A DNA stretch of 64,000 nucleotides from positions 2,852,001 through 2,916,000 of the forward strand of contig JAGVRJ010000003.1 in assembly GCA_019059635.1 (NCBI GenBank). The letters are read 5' to 3'. This document shows, one piece after another, positions 1-9,595 of this stretch (position 1 is the stretch's first letter; each line of letters starts with the position of its first letter). Origin of the DNA: Proales similis. Lineage: Eukaryota; Rotifera; Eurotatoria; Ploima; Proalidae. Position numbers and translations under genes: made by a program. Below the pieces are notes generated by a model. The model saw nothing but the letters and a program-made list of their open reading frames with translations. It searched no databases and was not told where the DNA came from.

Positions 1-1767
1 CCAGAGTGCAAGATCAATTTCGACAAATATTTCCTTAACGCCAATTACATGGCCAAGTTGACCACAATTGATTTCGGTTTGTGTCAAGTGATGCACATCG
101 ACGAGGCGGCTCTTCGTGCTCACTCAAAGCTTAAAAACCTCAAATTCAGCCTGCGCCTTTTGAACACGCCCGAGTCAACAGAGTCGAGTTTTCTAGCTCA
201 AAGCAACAACAAATGGCTGGCCTCAATGAACGCAGCTCTTGGAAAAGTTGATCCCCGGAACCTCTCTCCATCGAACGCCACCTTCATCAAGCAAAATCAC
301 TTTGAACTCGAGATCGAAACCTATTTCTTGGACCAGATACTGTTAGAGGAACACTTTTGCCGCTTTGCCCATTTCCCACACGACCAGCTGGTGTTTGTTC
401 GATTCCAGTTGGGCCCAGACCATCCTCCTGCCAAATGCAGCTGCACACTCCTGCATCTGATCAGATACTTCGGACTGATGGAGATCGCCCTCGGTCCACT
501 GCCCGAGCAGATCCAGCACTGCGCCAACCAGACGCTCATCGACCAGTGCGACCTCGATCGCCGTCTGTCCCAGTGCAACCAAGTCTCGCCCAAGTGCCCG
601 GAGTCGTGCACCTGCTCGCAGGACGGTCTGATCGAGTGTGTTGGCTTTGATGATTGGGCGAAATTAGACTTTGCCTCGTTTGATTATTCCGAGCCGATCA
701 GAGAATTACGACTGAAGCCTAAAAACGAGCTTTTGCTTGATGACAAGCTGAGTCTGGTCGGCCTTGAGCTTCTGCCTGCCCTAAGAGTGATCCTTGAAAA
801 CGTGATTTTGGACACAAGTGCACATGTGTTCGAAAGAATAGGTATTCAATTCGCCGAACTGCGCCTTAAGAAGATTCGTCTGGAGCTGTATTCTTCAGGC
901 GAACGCCTGGCGCAGTCAAACTGCGACAGACACGCATTAGAAGCATCGCGTCTGTTCAGATCTTTTCGCCGACTAGTTTTGGACAATGTTGCTTATCCAG
1001 CATCGCCAGTTTGTGCATTTGTATTTTCGAATGTGGAACTTGAAGAACTGCGACTAATCGGTCTAAACCAAGCCAATCGACTTAGACTGAGCGCAGATTA
1101 CGACGATCTGCTTTTACCGACGATTCAGCGCGTTTGTATGCTCGACAGCCAGCTGCAGCTCGACTCGGAGCTCTTGGGCATATTCGGCTCCAAGCGCTTG
1201 TCCGAGTTTGTGATCGAACGCAGCTCGATCGAGTCGATTCATCCCAACACATTTGAGCACAGCAATCAGCTCACGCGAATCGAGTTCGGTCTGACAAATG
1301 CGGTCGAATTTGTGAACGGACAAAGCATGGTCTGGCTGTTCAAACTCGAATCGCTCTACAACATTGATTTCAAATTTCCGTTCGAATCGCTTAATTACTC
1401 AGTAACTACCATCTGCGCGTTTCGAGCGCTCGCATCGCCCTCCAACTTTCGCATAATCCATTTCTACCCGCTGCAGAAGAAGGCGGCCAACTCAGTCGAC
1501 TGCGCCTGGTGCATGAAGATTCTCTTCTTTCAAATGTACAAGCTGAACCAAGTGGTCACTGATCTCGACTACAACGACTTTCTGCGTTCAAGCCTCAAAT
1601 GTTATTCGAAGCTTGATGAATTCCTGCCCGGCTGTAAGTTCAACGAATCGGCGCAAAACTGCGGCAGCATGGGCGCTCCCTCTGCGGCCCTCACTCCAAA
1701 GGCCTTTTCAGGCGTAATCTTTTTGCTATTTAGCGTCCTCATCAGACTCGATACTCTCCGCCTCTGA
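1..1767 (+). CDS. LRR-like, probably GPI-anchored surface protein, copy A (5' truncated by window)
   Basis: The frame is open from base 1, and its first residues (PECKINFDKYFLNANY) align with the middle of copy B, so the N-terminal half lies outside the window. The visible part holds a Cys-rich LRR-N-cap-like segment (CPESCTCSQDGLIECVGF, near residues 180-200 after the first ATG at 49). Degenerate leucine-rich units follow, then a Cys-rich C-terminal segment and a hydrophobic tail (FSGVIFLLFSVLIRL) suited to a GPI signal or membrane anchor. There is no intron in the visible part. Copies B (5984-8419) and C (12825-15257, minus) are paralogues. An AATAAA lies about 30 nt after the stop. The segment at about 261-655 is almost identical in DNA to copy B while the flanks are strongly diverged. 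The function is unknown; an adhesion or recognition protein is an inference from the fold type. Confidence 0.8.
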   Translation, partial: PECKINFDKYFLNANYMAKLTTIDFGLCQVMHIDEAALRAHSKLKNLKFSLRLLNTPESTESSFLAQSNNKWLASMNAALGKVDPRNLSPSNATFIKQNHFELEIETYFLDQILLEEHFCRFAHFPHDQLVFVRFQLGPDHPPAKCSCTLLHLIRYFGLMEIALGPLPEQIQHCANQTLIDQCDLDRRLSQCNQVSPKCPESCTCSQDGLIECVGFDDWAKLDFASFDYSEPIRELRLKPKNELLLDDKLSLVGLELLPALRVILENVILDTSAHVFERIGIQFAELRLKKIRLELYSSGERLAQSNCDRHALEASRLFRSFRRLVLDNVAYPASPVCAFVFSNVELEELRLIGLNQANRLRLSADYDDLLLPTIQRVCMLDSQLQLDSELLGIFGSKRLSEFVIERSSIESIHPNTFEHSNQLTRIEFGLTNAVEFVNGQSMVWLFKLESLYNIDFKFPFESLNYSVTTICAFRALASPSNFRIIHFYPLQKKAANSVDCAWCMKILFFQMYKLNQVVTDLDYNDFLRSSLKCYSKLDEFLPGCKFNESAQNCGSMGAPSAALTPKAFSGVIFLLFSVLIRLDTLRL

Positions 1768-1927
1768 TTCTCGCGCGCGTCTCATACCAAGCAAATAAAA
1801 TTCCTTGAATCTTCATTCTCAATTCTTCCTCATTCATTCTCTCATCAGAATTAATTAATTCTTCATTTCACAGTTAATTTTCAAGAAATCAAATCGGCTG
1901 TTCACATCCACGTCCATTAGACTGTCA

Positions 1928-2407
1928 CTAATCTAAACAGGAACGAATAAAATCAAAGATCTCGTCTTTCACCCAGCGATTAGGAATACTCACATTTAAT
2001 ACTTGAAGATGCAGCGATGCCGAATGACTCGGTTGTATGTGTCCAAGCGCAAGCGCTTGTTGAATCCGATCGCATGAGCTTTTCGTTTAAACTTTCAGTT
2101 TGCGGACAGATCGAAGCCAAGCCAGAAGGTAGCTACCGTTCATCGCATTTTAAGATCGCCTCTTGGGTGTGTGCGTTGAATTTGAGAACTCGGGGCAAGT
2201 ACTTGGCGACGCCGATCTCGCCGAACAAATTCGTCAAAACGGCTCGGATCGCTTGCTCCAATTCGAACTGCTCGCTCAACGTCGTTCTGGTGGCCTCGCT
2301 TTTCATGTCATCTTCAGACTTTGGCAACAGATCGCTTGAACTCCAACTTACACTCTAACGAGCATATAGCGCGTCTCGCGGTCCGGCTCAATCCGTCGAA
2401 GGTTCAT
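1928..2407 (-). CDS. POP5: POP5-like subunit of RNase P / RNase MRP
   Basis: Three exons: 2354-2407, 2137-2318 and 1928-2078. They total 387 nt (128 aa) and all phases agree. The protein begins MNLRRIEPDRETRYMLVR, like the RYLLCE start of POP5. It contains LPRVLKFNAHTQEAILKC, which fits the family block of a hydrophobic strand, N-x-x-T, then a strand ending in RC. It ends with LHLQVLNVSIPN and VKDEIFDFIRSCL, matching the final strand and helix. POP5 is a small protein subunit of the tRNA 5'-processing enzyme RNase P and of RNase MRP. The first donor (GTGTAA) is weak, so the first junction is the least certain. The gene converges on LRR copy A. A longer open frame on the plus strand here (2017-2358) lacks family features and is taken as its antisense shadow. 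Confidence 0.6.
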
Positions 2408-2717
2408 TCTGTTCTCATTGCCAACACTAGATTGAACGCAAACTCAATCGATCAGAATCACTTGGTTCAATCAAGCCCGAGTCGGTTCAATTATTCAACG
2501 TAAATTGGTTTGCATTTCACTTTTTATTTCACAAAACCAAAAGGCGGAATATTTACGTATTTACTAAATAAAGCGTCGCGGGAAATCACCATCTTCCAAA
2601 TGGTCGTCGTCGTCGTCATCATCGTCAGTGAGAGGAAGAGTAAAAACGCGCAGCAAAATAAAAAGGAAAACAGAAACAAATAAATTAAGGAGCTCAGGAC
2701 GAGGTCGAATGGCGCGA
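2408..2717. other. NUS1 3'UTR and POP5 upstream region
   Basis: There is no convincing coding sequence. On the minus strand an AATAAA near 2523-2528 could end the NUS1 transcript about 190 nt after its stop codon. The remaining roughly 115 nt would hold the POP5 promoter; I see no clear TATA box. Confidence 0.4.
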
Positions 2718-3721
2718 TCAAGAGCCGAATCGCTTCTCAATTCTGTTGTACTTTAGCATAAGAGCGTCGAGTATGGGAGGCTGTACTAGACAGTGAGAAT
2801 CAATTCTCCTTTTTTTCATCAATTCAGAATTGCTCACAACAACAGCCAGAGTCGGTCACTTACATTATTTCGGACAGGCGCAGGTTCCACGGACAAAGGC
2901 CACTGGTCGAGTAGTCGTGACCGACGATAATCACCATCTGTGGCTCCTTAAAGCCATAGGCTCCTTGGCGGTGGCATACAGATGAAATGCAAAGTGCGGA
3001 ATTGTGATAAAGGAGAATGGTCCTTACCGATTACGAACGAGTCGACAGTTGTTTGATCAATTTCACTTTGAAGGAGCTGATTGTCGCGAACAGCCAGAGC
3101 CATCCGCTTGATGGCGGTGAGCATGGGCGCTTTGCCAGCTTCGCTTGCTCCCAGCGTGCGAACTGACGGCTGTTGGCTGCTTAGATTGTTGTTCAAATCG
3201 GCGCCGAGAAGAGACTGCTCGCGCAGGCTTTGCTTTAGCCGGTCGGAAAATCCACGCGGCGAATAGAATGTGAGCTGCTGCACTGAGAATGACTTGAAGT
3301 AAGCGTTCAGTTGTATTATGCTGGTGAGAAGTTGGTGCTCGCTGCCCTCGGCTAAAACAACGGCCACGTGCTCGGGAACGTTCTTGACCACATCTGACGG
3401 TAGGCGAGCATCTCTGCCGCCTTCTAGTCTGTGAGCGGCAGTGAGCGCCAGCTTCAGTCGACTCCATTGGACTTGCATCGACTGATAGAGGCCAACCGAA
3501 ATGATGATAAGTTTCCAAACGAGAGAGCAAAGCGTGTTGAGCGCGAGACGTTTTAAACTTTGAGGATGAACGAACGACAAATGCGTTTCTGCTCGCTGTC
3601 GTCGAACGGGCTTTCTGCTCAGCTGTTGGTCGGGACTTGTTTGCATGCCGCACAAATCGTCGACTGCCAGCGACCCAAAGTGCTGGTTGACTTGAGTGGT
3701 CAGCGTCAAGTCGATTTTCAT
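2718..3721 (-). CDS. NUS1: NUS1 / Nogo-B receptor, cis-prenyltransferase accessory subunit
   Basis: Three exons: 3028-3721, 2864-2963 and 2718-2808. They give 294 aa, about the length of human NgBR. The ATG at 3721 is the first in-frame ATG after an upstream stop. A hydrophobic segment (LIIISVGLYQSM, near residue 70) is the expected membrane helix. The conserved domain starts at VPEHVAVVLAEG and includes PQMVIIVGHDYSTSGLCPW and LRLSEI. It ends KYNRIEKRFGS, which supplies the C-terminal R-x-G motif that contributes to catalysis in the DHDDS-NUS1 complex. That complex makes dehydrodolichyl diphosphate at the ER for protein glycosylation. The last intron uses a GTAAGT donor and an acceptor after a run of A; with it the segment after LSEI has exactly the length of the human tail. 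The gene diverges from UBE2J1. Confidence 0.85.
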
Positions 3722-4567
3722 TTCTGCGTCTCCTCTGCTCTTGTTCTGCTCTCCTCCTTCTAAAGCTAGAAGCAATCACCGCGGATTGAAGCGTTCACCA
3801 CCAGAGCAACATTTAAATTTGAGACGAGAGCTCGTGTGTGCGATGTACATGCATTAGATTCGCACGCGTGACGTGTGCGCAGCGTCAAGATCCACGCGCC
3901 TCTTCTCTGGTCGCTTTCCACCTTTGCTCGTCTGTCTCTCTCTCTCTTTCTTCCTCTGCAACTGCGCCTCTCTCTCTCTCACTCGATGAATTTGAAATTC
4001 GATCTTTGATTCTCATCCTCACTCAGCCATCAAACTCATCTTCTCCCCTTTTCATTTATTTTTGCCGACTTTCCTCCAATTTTAAAATAACTTCGAACCA
4101 AGCGGGCCAATCAAATTGAATTCCAAGTCTGAATTTAATCAACTCGTTTCCATCGCCCCTGTTTCCTCAAATTCGTCGTTGTTGGTTCGAATCTTCTCGA
4201 TATCGAATATCCAATTTGCTGATTGCGTCGTGTTTTCATTCGCAATATTCGAGCCCGAGTGGCCATGAAAATTCTTGATAAAGACCATGCTCAGGAAGTT
4301 GGACGCTGAAGCAACGGGCTCGAGTGCCGAAGCGACAAGAGGCCGAATTCAGGTTGAAAGAATGAAGCGGCGAGAATTAGGTCGGACTAAGCAATCGCCC
4401 TGCACTGTTCGATTAGCATAAATTAGCGAATTGTGAATATTTTGAATATTTTAGGAAAAGTGGCGAATAAATGAAAACGATTATGCCGCCTGTTTGAGGG
4501 CGTTGATCGCTGATTACTTTGTTTGAGGTGGATTTTTTACGAACATCAATTTTGACGTGGCCACAAC
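3722..4567. other. Divergent intergenic region between NUS1 and UBE2J1
   Basis: About 850 nt lie between two outward-facing starts, so this is probably a shared bidirectional regulatory region. It contains CT-rich tracts (about 3930-3980) and AT-rich stretches. I find no credible exon and no clear TATA box. Confidence 0.4.
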
Positions 4568-5578
4568 ATGTCGTTCCAGAATCGCAGTCCTGGTAATCCC
4601 TTTTCCCTTCTTTCTGATCGAATTCACTCATTTACCCGCCGGTGTCTGTGTGTGTGTGTGTGTGCAGCCGTTAAACGCCTTTTAAAAGAGGCGCAAGAAC
4701 TCAACACCGCGACGGAGTTGTATTACGCTCAGCCACTCGATGACAACTTGTTCGAGTGGCACTTCACAATCAGAGGCCCAGTCGACTCAGACTTTGACGG
4801 TGGCATCTATCACGGCCGTATATTGCTGCCGCCCGACTATCCGATGAAGCCGCCCAGCATCATTCTGTTGACTGTAAGCTTTGTTTGTCCGCCCACTCAG
4901 CTCGTTTTCATCGTTCAACTCTGCTGTCTAGCCGAACGGCCGGTTCAAGACTCACGAGAAAATCTGCCTGAGCATATCAGGCCATCATCCCGAAACGTGG
5001 CTCCCCTCCTGGTCGAGTAAGTCGCAAGTGTGTGCAAACACAGACCAAGCAGCGGTGAATTCGTTCTTTTTTTTTTAGTCCGAACAGCTCTTCTCGCTCT
5101 GATCGGCTTCATGCCCACTCAAGGCGAAGGAGCGATCGGCTCTCTCGACTACCCGAGCGAGGAGAGAAAGAAACTGGCAAAGAGCTCGGTCGAGTTTGTT
5201 TGTCCAACTTGCAATATGCACAATGCCACGTGTCTACCAGTGCTCACCGACAAATCAGCGACCGAGACGGCCGAAGCCATTCAACTGGCCTCTCAGATTC
5301 AGTTCAAGGTAGTGACAGGTGAACATTGCAACATTGAAACGAATAACGAGTCGTTTTGCGAGCAGAACGAAAAGGCCAAAGAGGAAAGCCAAGAGCCGAA
5401 AGCAGCAGCCGAGAGCAAACAAGTGCAGGACGTGCCAATCAGTACGACAAGGACAGCGCCTGTGCAGGAGCAAGAGAACCGGGCATACACCGTTCTGATG
5501 TCGTTCCTCACTCTGGCTCTCATATTCTTGATCATTCGACGTTTTTACTTGACTCTGGACAGCTCGCTGCCAATATAG
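4568..5578 (+). CDS. UBE2J1: Ubiquitin-conjugating enzyme E2 J1, tail-anchored ER (ERAD) enzyme
   Basis: Four exons: 4568-4592, 4668-4873, 4932-5016 and 5079-5578, giving 271 aa with consistent phases. The UBC fold covers residues 5-150. The active-site Cys (near residue 89) lies in KICLSISGHHPETW, the J-family variant in which the usual HPN tripeptide upstream is absent. RTALLALIGFMPT and GAIGSLDY are diagnostic of UBE2J1 rather than J2. A low-complexity Glu/Lys/Ala linker leads to a C-terminal anchor (LMSFLTLALIFLIIRRFYL). The enzyme passes ubiquitin to ER E3 ligases for degradation of misfolded proteins. It uses short introns (58-75 nt) with GTAATC or GTAAG donors, and the first contains a (GT)n tract just before its acceptor. 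AATAAAG lies about 120 nt after the stop. Confidence 0.93.
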
Positions 5579-5983
5579 TCCGCGCGGCGTCTCTTCTGAT
5601 CGTTTTCCACATCCTTGTCCAATCCAGTTTGAAATTGTCTGAGCCTTTTCTTTTTCGTTTTTTATTCTCTCTCTCTCTCTCTAGTTGACTATTTATTCTT
5701 GAATAAAGTAAAAACAATTTGACTTTTTCTCTTTGCTTCCCTGATTTTGAGCTAATGCTTTGAGCGGCCTTCGAGTCGCCATCAAGAGCATCTTTATGGC
5801 TTCGGCTTGAGAATAGGTGTTGTCGTAATAAATCTTGCTCCGGCATATCGCAGCTTCTGACTAATCTTATCACAATGTGACTTTATCGTCTATTCGTCTT
5901 TAGTCATCGGCTTTGTTTCGGCTTTATATTCATTGGTGCACAATGCCTTTCGGTACAGATTTTTCAATACGAAATACGACAAC
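5579..5983. other. UBE2J1 3'UTR and LRR copy B upstream region
   Basis: It holds a (TC)n tract at about 5670-5684, an AATAAA near 5701 that should end UBE2J1, and an AT-rich promoter region for LRR copy B with a weak TTTATATT about 60 nt before its ATG. No other gene is seen. Confidence 0.4.
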
Positions 5984-8419
5984 ATGAACGCTGCGCTTCT
6001 AGTTATTTTGTTCATATTCTCAAGCAGCAGAGGCGAAATAAAATCTTGCTTTGTTGAATCCGAGCAACAGCGCTGCCTCTGCACAGACGACAATGTCGTC
6101 GACTGCGTAATGGACAATTTCGAGAGCTCTTTTAACTTAATAGGAGAGCCGACAAAGAATTGGACCGAAATTCGCCTGAGAGGATACATTTTTCAGAATG
6201 TCTTGACTCTGGACGCCAGTTTGGTAGAGCTGGGCTCACAAGGCCTCACTCCCGATGGCCAGGTAGCAATCGAGAACGTAGATGGCCTGGAGCTTACCTT
6301 CGATGGGCTTAGAATGATGGACAGGGGCGGTGTGAATTCGGAGCTCTCAATTCTAGCTAAAAACCCCCAGTTCCTTTATAGAGGACGAGTAGTCGACGAG
6401 CAGCTTTGTGAACAGCTCATGCGCGACCCGACCGTCAGCTTTGCACTTCTAAAGCAAGTGCCAAAACTCTCCATCATGTTCATGGACAAATCGTACCAGA
6501 ACCGCTACCCGGTTCCATTTTGTCCGGCTCTACTCAGAGACAATCCGACCAAAGAGCTTTCGGTTTCAAACATTATTCCCGGACGACCGCTTTTCCAGCC
6601 GCTGCCTTCTGATGTCAAAATACAGACCCAATTGGAGAAGATTCGACTCAACAGCCGATTTTCAACCTATGACATGTGCATGGTCAGTTGGGACTCGGAA
6701 TTTCTAAATTCGGACCTTGTGCCTAAATTGACCGAGTTCGATTTGAGCGAATGCGATATTCAAGTTATCGAACAAAATGTTCTCAGGGCTTTTCCGAGCC
6801 TCAAGAAACTAAGTCTGGGATTGACAGTCTACTACGATCAAACGTCTACCAACTCGTTCTTTCTGTTGAACACCAACAACCAGTGGATGAGAGACATGAA
6901 CGCTGCCGTCAAAGTTGAGCCGCAGAACCTCTCTCCATCGAACGCCACCTTCATCAAGCAAAATCACTTTGAACTCGAGATTGAAACCTATTTCTTGGAC
7001 GAGCTGTTCTTTGAAGAGAACTTTTGCCGCTTTGCCCATTTCCCACACGACCAGCTGGTGTTTGTTCGATTCCAGTTGGGCCCAGACCATCCTCCTGCCA
7101 AATGCAGCTGCACACTCCTGCATCTGATCAGATACTTCGGACTGATGGAGATCGCCCTCGGTCCACTGCCCGAGCAGATCCAGCACTGCGCCAACCAGAC
7201 GCTCATCGACCAGTGCGACCTCGATCGCCGTCTGTCCCAGTGCAGCCAGGTCTCGCCCAAGTGCCCGGAGTCGTGCACCTGCTCGCAGGACGGTCTGATC
7301 GAGTGTGTTGGCTTCGACAACCTGCGCCAGCTCGACTTCAGCTCTTTTGCCTATTCGGCCGCACCTGTGAAGAGACTGCATCTGAAGTCGGCACAGGAGC
7401 TCATTCTGAACAACTCGCTGAGTCTGAAAGGCCTCTCGTTTCATCCAAACACCCAAGTGATTATTGAGAACATGCAGCTGGACACTTATTACAATCTGTT
7501 CGGTCGGCCTGGTCTTAAATTTGCCGAGCTGCGCATCAAGGACACTGAATTCAGGCTTTTTTACGGTGGAAAGCCGCTCTCTTCCTATAATTGCAGCCAA
7601 CTGATTCAAGATAGGATAAAACTGAATCGTATTTTCAAACCTTTTCGACGTGTGGTATTCGATCATTTAAAGTATGTGGAGCCGATTTGCCCGAAAATTT
7701 TCGACGAATTGGACGCTTCAGAGCTGCAGTTCCGCGGCATGAGTTTAGAAAACACTTTACAAAGCGAAATAATCAATTTATACGGCCTGGAGAATATCGG
7801 CCGAGTGAGCATCTTCGACAGCCAGATTTCCCTTCAATACTCATTTTTAATAGCTTTCGGCGTCTCGCGCATAAACGAGTTTGTGATTAAAAACTCAACA
7901 ATCATATCGGTTGATTATATTGCGTTCAGAGAGATTTCGAGCATCAACTATGCCGAGTTCGACTTGATAAACGCAGCCGACTTTGTCCAGAATGTGAACG
8001 CTTCGTGGCTTTACTGGTTCGGCTCAAGATACGTTTTGGATGCCATCTTTCCAATTCAGGAGCTTTCTCCGTCCAACTCTGATATTTGCCGATTTTCCAG
8101 TCTTAGCGTTGATTCTTACTTTCGTGTTTACAACTTTTACCCCAATCGTCTGGAGCCGGGCCAGAAGCTCAAGTGCGACTCGTGCAAGCAGATCCTCTTC
8201 TACCAAAACTACAAAATCAGGGGCGATTTGCTCGCTAGTTTCAAGTATCGCGACTTTCTTCGCGACAACCTCGAGTGCTATGACGAGTTGGACAAACGCA
8301 TCGCCGAGTGCAACTTTGATAAACTCGACCAGAGCTGCTTAAAGGGCAGTGGGCATACTGTTTCCTCGTCTTTTATTCTGCTCCTTATCACGTCCCTTTT
8401 CAGTCTGCTTGTCTTTTAA
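5984..8419 (+). CDS. LRR-like, probably GPI-anchored surface protein, copy B
   Basis: Intronless, 811 aa. I chose the ATG at 5984 because it starts a clean signal peptide (MNAALLVILFIFSSSRG); an in-frame upstream ATG would bury it. The protein appears to contain two related halves. Each opens with a Cys cluster (QRCLCTDDNVVDC near residue 28; CPESCTCSQDGLIECVGF near residue 440), then weak leucine-rich units with the pattern IEN-hydrophobic-L-x-x-x-F. A third Cys segment (KLKCDSCKQILFY) precedes a hydrophobic tail (SSSFILLLITSLFSLLVF) suited to GPI attachment. Many Asn glycosylation sequons are present. It is a paralogue of copies A and C, almost identical to A over about 6929-7320 and to C in several blocks. 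No characterised family is recognised beyond an LRR-type fold, and the function is unknown. Confidence 0.85.
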   Translation: MNAALLVILFIFSSSRGEIKSCFVESEQQRCLCTDDNVVDCVMDNFESSFNLIGEPTKNWTEIRLRGYIFQNVLTLDASLVELGSQGLTPDGQVAIENVDGLELTFDGLRMMDRGGVNSELSILAKNPQFLYRGRVVDEQLCEQLMRDPTVSFALLKQVPKLSIMFMDKSYQNRYPVPFCPALLRDNPTKELSVSNIIPGRPLFQPLPSDVKIQTQLEKIRLNSRFSTYDMCMVSWDSEFLNSDLVPKLTEFDLSECDIQVIEQNVLRAFPSLKKLSLGLTVYYDQTSTNSFFLLNTNNQWMRDMNAAVKVEPQNLSPSNATFIKQNHFELEIETYFLDELFFEENFCRFAHFPHDQLVFVRFQLGPDHPPAKCSCTLLHLIRYFGLMEIALGPLPEQIQHCANQTLIDQCDLDRRLSQCSQVSPKCPESCTCSQDGLIECVGFDNLRQLDFSSFAYSAAPVKRLHLKSAQELILNNSLSLKGLSFHPNTQVIIENMQLDTYYNLFGRPGLKFAELRIKDTEFRLFYGGKPLSSYNCSQLIQDRIKLNRIFKPFRRVVFDHLKYVEPICPKIFDELDASELQFRGMSLENTLQSEIINLYGLENIGRVSIFDSQISLQYSFLIAFGVSRINEFVIKNSTIISVDYIAFREISSINYAEFDLINAADFVQNVNASWLYWFGSRYVLDAIFPIQELSPSNSDICRFSSLSVDSYFRVYNFYPNRLEPGQKLKCDSCKQILFYQNYKIRGDLLASFKYRDFLRDNLECYDELDKRIAECNFDKLDQSCLKGSGHTVSSSFILLLITSLFSLLVF

Positions 8420-8774
8420 ATTGGCTGCGATTTTATATTGTTTTTCTTTTTTGTATTAAATGAAATTTGATGATCGGAATAAACGATTCGATTCGTGCAC
8501 GAATTGCACGATTCACAAACAAATCAGCTCAGAATAGTAGAGACAGTGGGACAGTGGATTGGTGATCAAGGTTGATGCGCATTATAGAGCGCGGCAACGA
8601 ATTATGTCGGCGCACGGCTGATTGTCGCCGCGCACCTTTATTATAATTTATTCGACCTGACCGGTCGGACATTCTGAATTTGAAAGCTTGATCACGAATA
8701 GAGAATTAAGAGCGCATTGCGGTCAAGTCGATTGTGCTCAGCTTTAACGAGATATAACGAATTGAAACGAGAAC
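8420..8774. other. Spacer between LRR copy B and the dispanin gene
   Basis: AATAAAC near 8479 and the AT-rich sequence around it fit the 3' end of copy B. The rest is the upstream region of the dispanin gene. No ORF or RNA gene is supported. Confidence 0.4.
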
Positions 8775-9284
8775 ATGTCCCGATCAGGCGACCATTACGC
8801 AGACGGCGCTCGTCTCGCCGGCGTCTACGGCGGCTCGAGTCAGGCTGCGCGTTCAGTCGCTTCTGGCAAGACCAATCAGCCCTATGCGGCCAGCATCTAC
8901 GCAGGAGACACCTCCGCCTACTACCAGGACTATTACGGCTTTGGCGGCAAAGAGTTCACAATTATCGACACAGAGCCCACTGGCGTCGGCAGCCGCATAG
9001 TTCTGGTCGACCCGCCCGTTCAACGATACGTCAAGTCCTACTTCACCTGGTCGGTGATAAACATCTTTTGCTGCTGCTTCATCGGCGGCATAATCACCAC
9101 GGTGATGTCCTGCAACGTGATGCGTCTAAACGACAACAAGCAGTTTGATGAGGCCAAGAAACTGCAGCGCAAAGTGATCACTGCCAACATGATTGTGAGC
9201 GGCTTTGGCGCCGTTCTCTTCCTAATTCTGTTTCCTTACACTTATGTGGCAATCTATCCGTTCTTGCCAAAAATCAACTGGTAG
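8775..9284 (+). CDS. CD225/dispanin-family two-helix membrane protein
   Basis: Intronless, 169 aa. The N-terminal 80 residues are polar and Gly/Tyr/Ala-rich. The CD225 core follows: a first hydrophobic segment with a Cys cluster (SVINIFCCCFIGGIITTVM, about residues 93-111), a conserved basic/polar loop (FDEAKKLQRKVITANM) and a second hydrophobic segment (SGFGAVLFLILFPYTYVAIY). This layout is that of the dispanin/IFITM superfamily, where the Cys residues beside the first helix are often palmitoylated and the loop faces the cytosol. Members sit in plasma and endosomal membranes and affect membrane fusion, trafficking or channel partners. Which role applies here cannot be told from sequence. A polyadenylation signal (AATAAAA) lies about 85 nt after the stop. 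Confidence 0.85.
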   Translation: MSRSGDHYADGARLAGVYGGSSQAARSVASGKTNQPYAASIYAGDTSAYYQDYYGFGGKEFTIIDTEPTGVGSRIVLVDPPVQRYVKSYFTWSVINIFCCCFIGGIITTVMSCNVMRLNDNKQFDEAKKLQRKVITANMIVSGFGAVLFLILFPYTYVAIYPFLPKINW

Positions 9285-9550
9285 CGCTTTTGCACGCCGC
9301 CGCCGCCTCATTCTCAATCTAGAGTCCAGCTTGCATTTCTCTGCTCTGCTCCTTCTTACTCAATTTAAATAAAATACGCTCTTTTCTTAGCCGCCGCTTG
9401 CCTCTCTTGTTTGAGTTTTTTTTCTCATCGTCCTGCTCTAGGCATGTGCGTGCGCCAGCATTTCAGTCGAATTTTGAAGAGTCTGATTCGATTGGCCAAT
9501 TGTGCTCATGTTCGAACAAAACAATGCGTTCACACAGTTGCAAGAAATTG

Positions 9551-9557
9551 TATAAAA
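9551..9557 (+). promoter_or_regulatory. TATA box of the Piwi gene
   Basis: TATAAAA starts 45 nt before the Piwi ATG. With a normal TATA-to-start distance near 30 nt, the leader would be only about 15 nt. Confidence 0.5.
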
Positions 9558-9595
9558 ACGAGCGAGAGATCGAGGCGAGGCATTAAGTCGCTGAC

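Noticed and set aside
2017-2358. 113-codon plus-strand open frame
   Set aside because: It lies over the exons of POP5 on the other strand, has no family features, and the minus-strand exons give a phase-consistent known protein.
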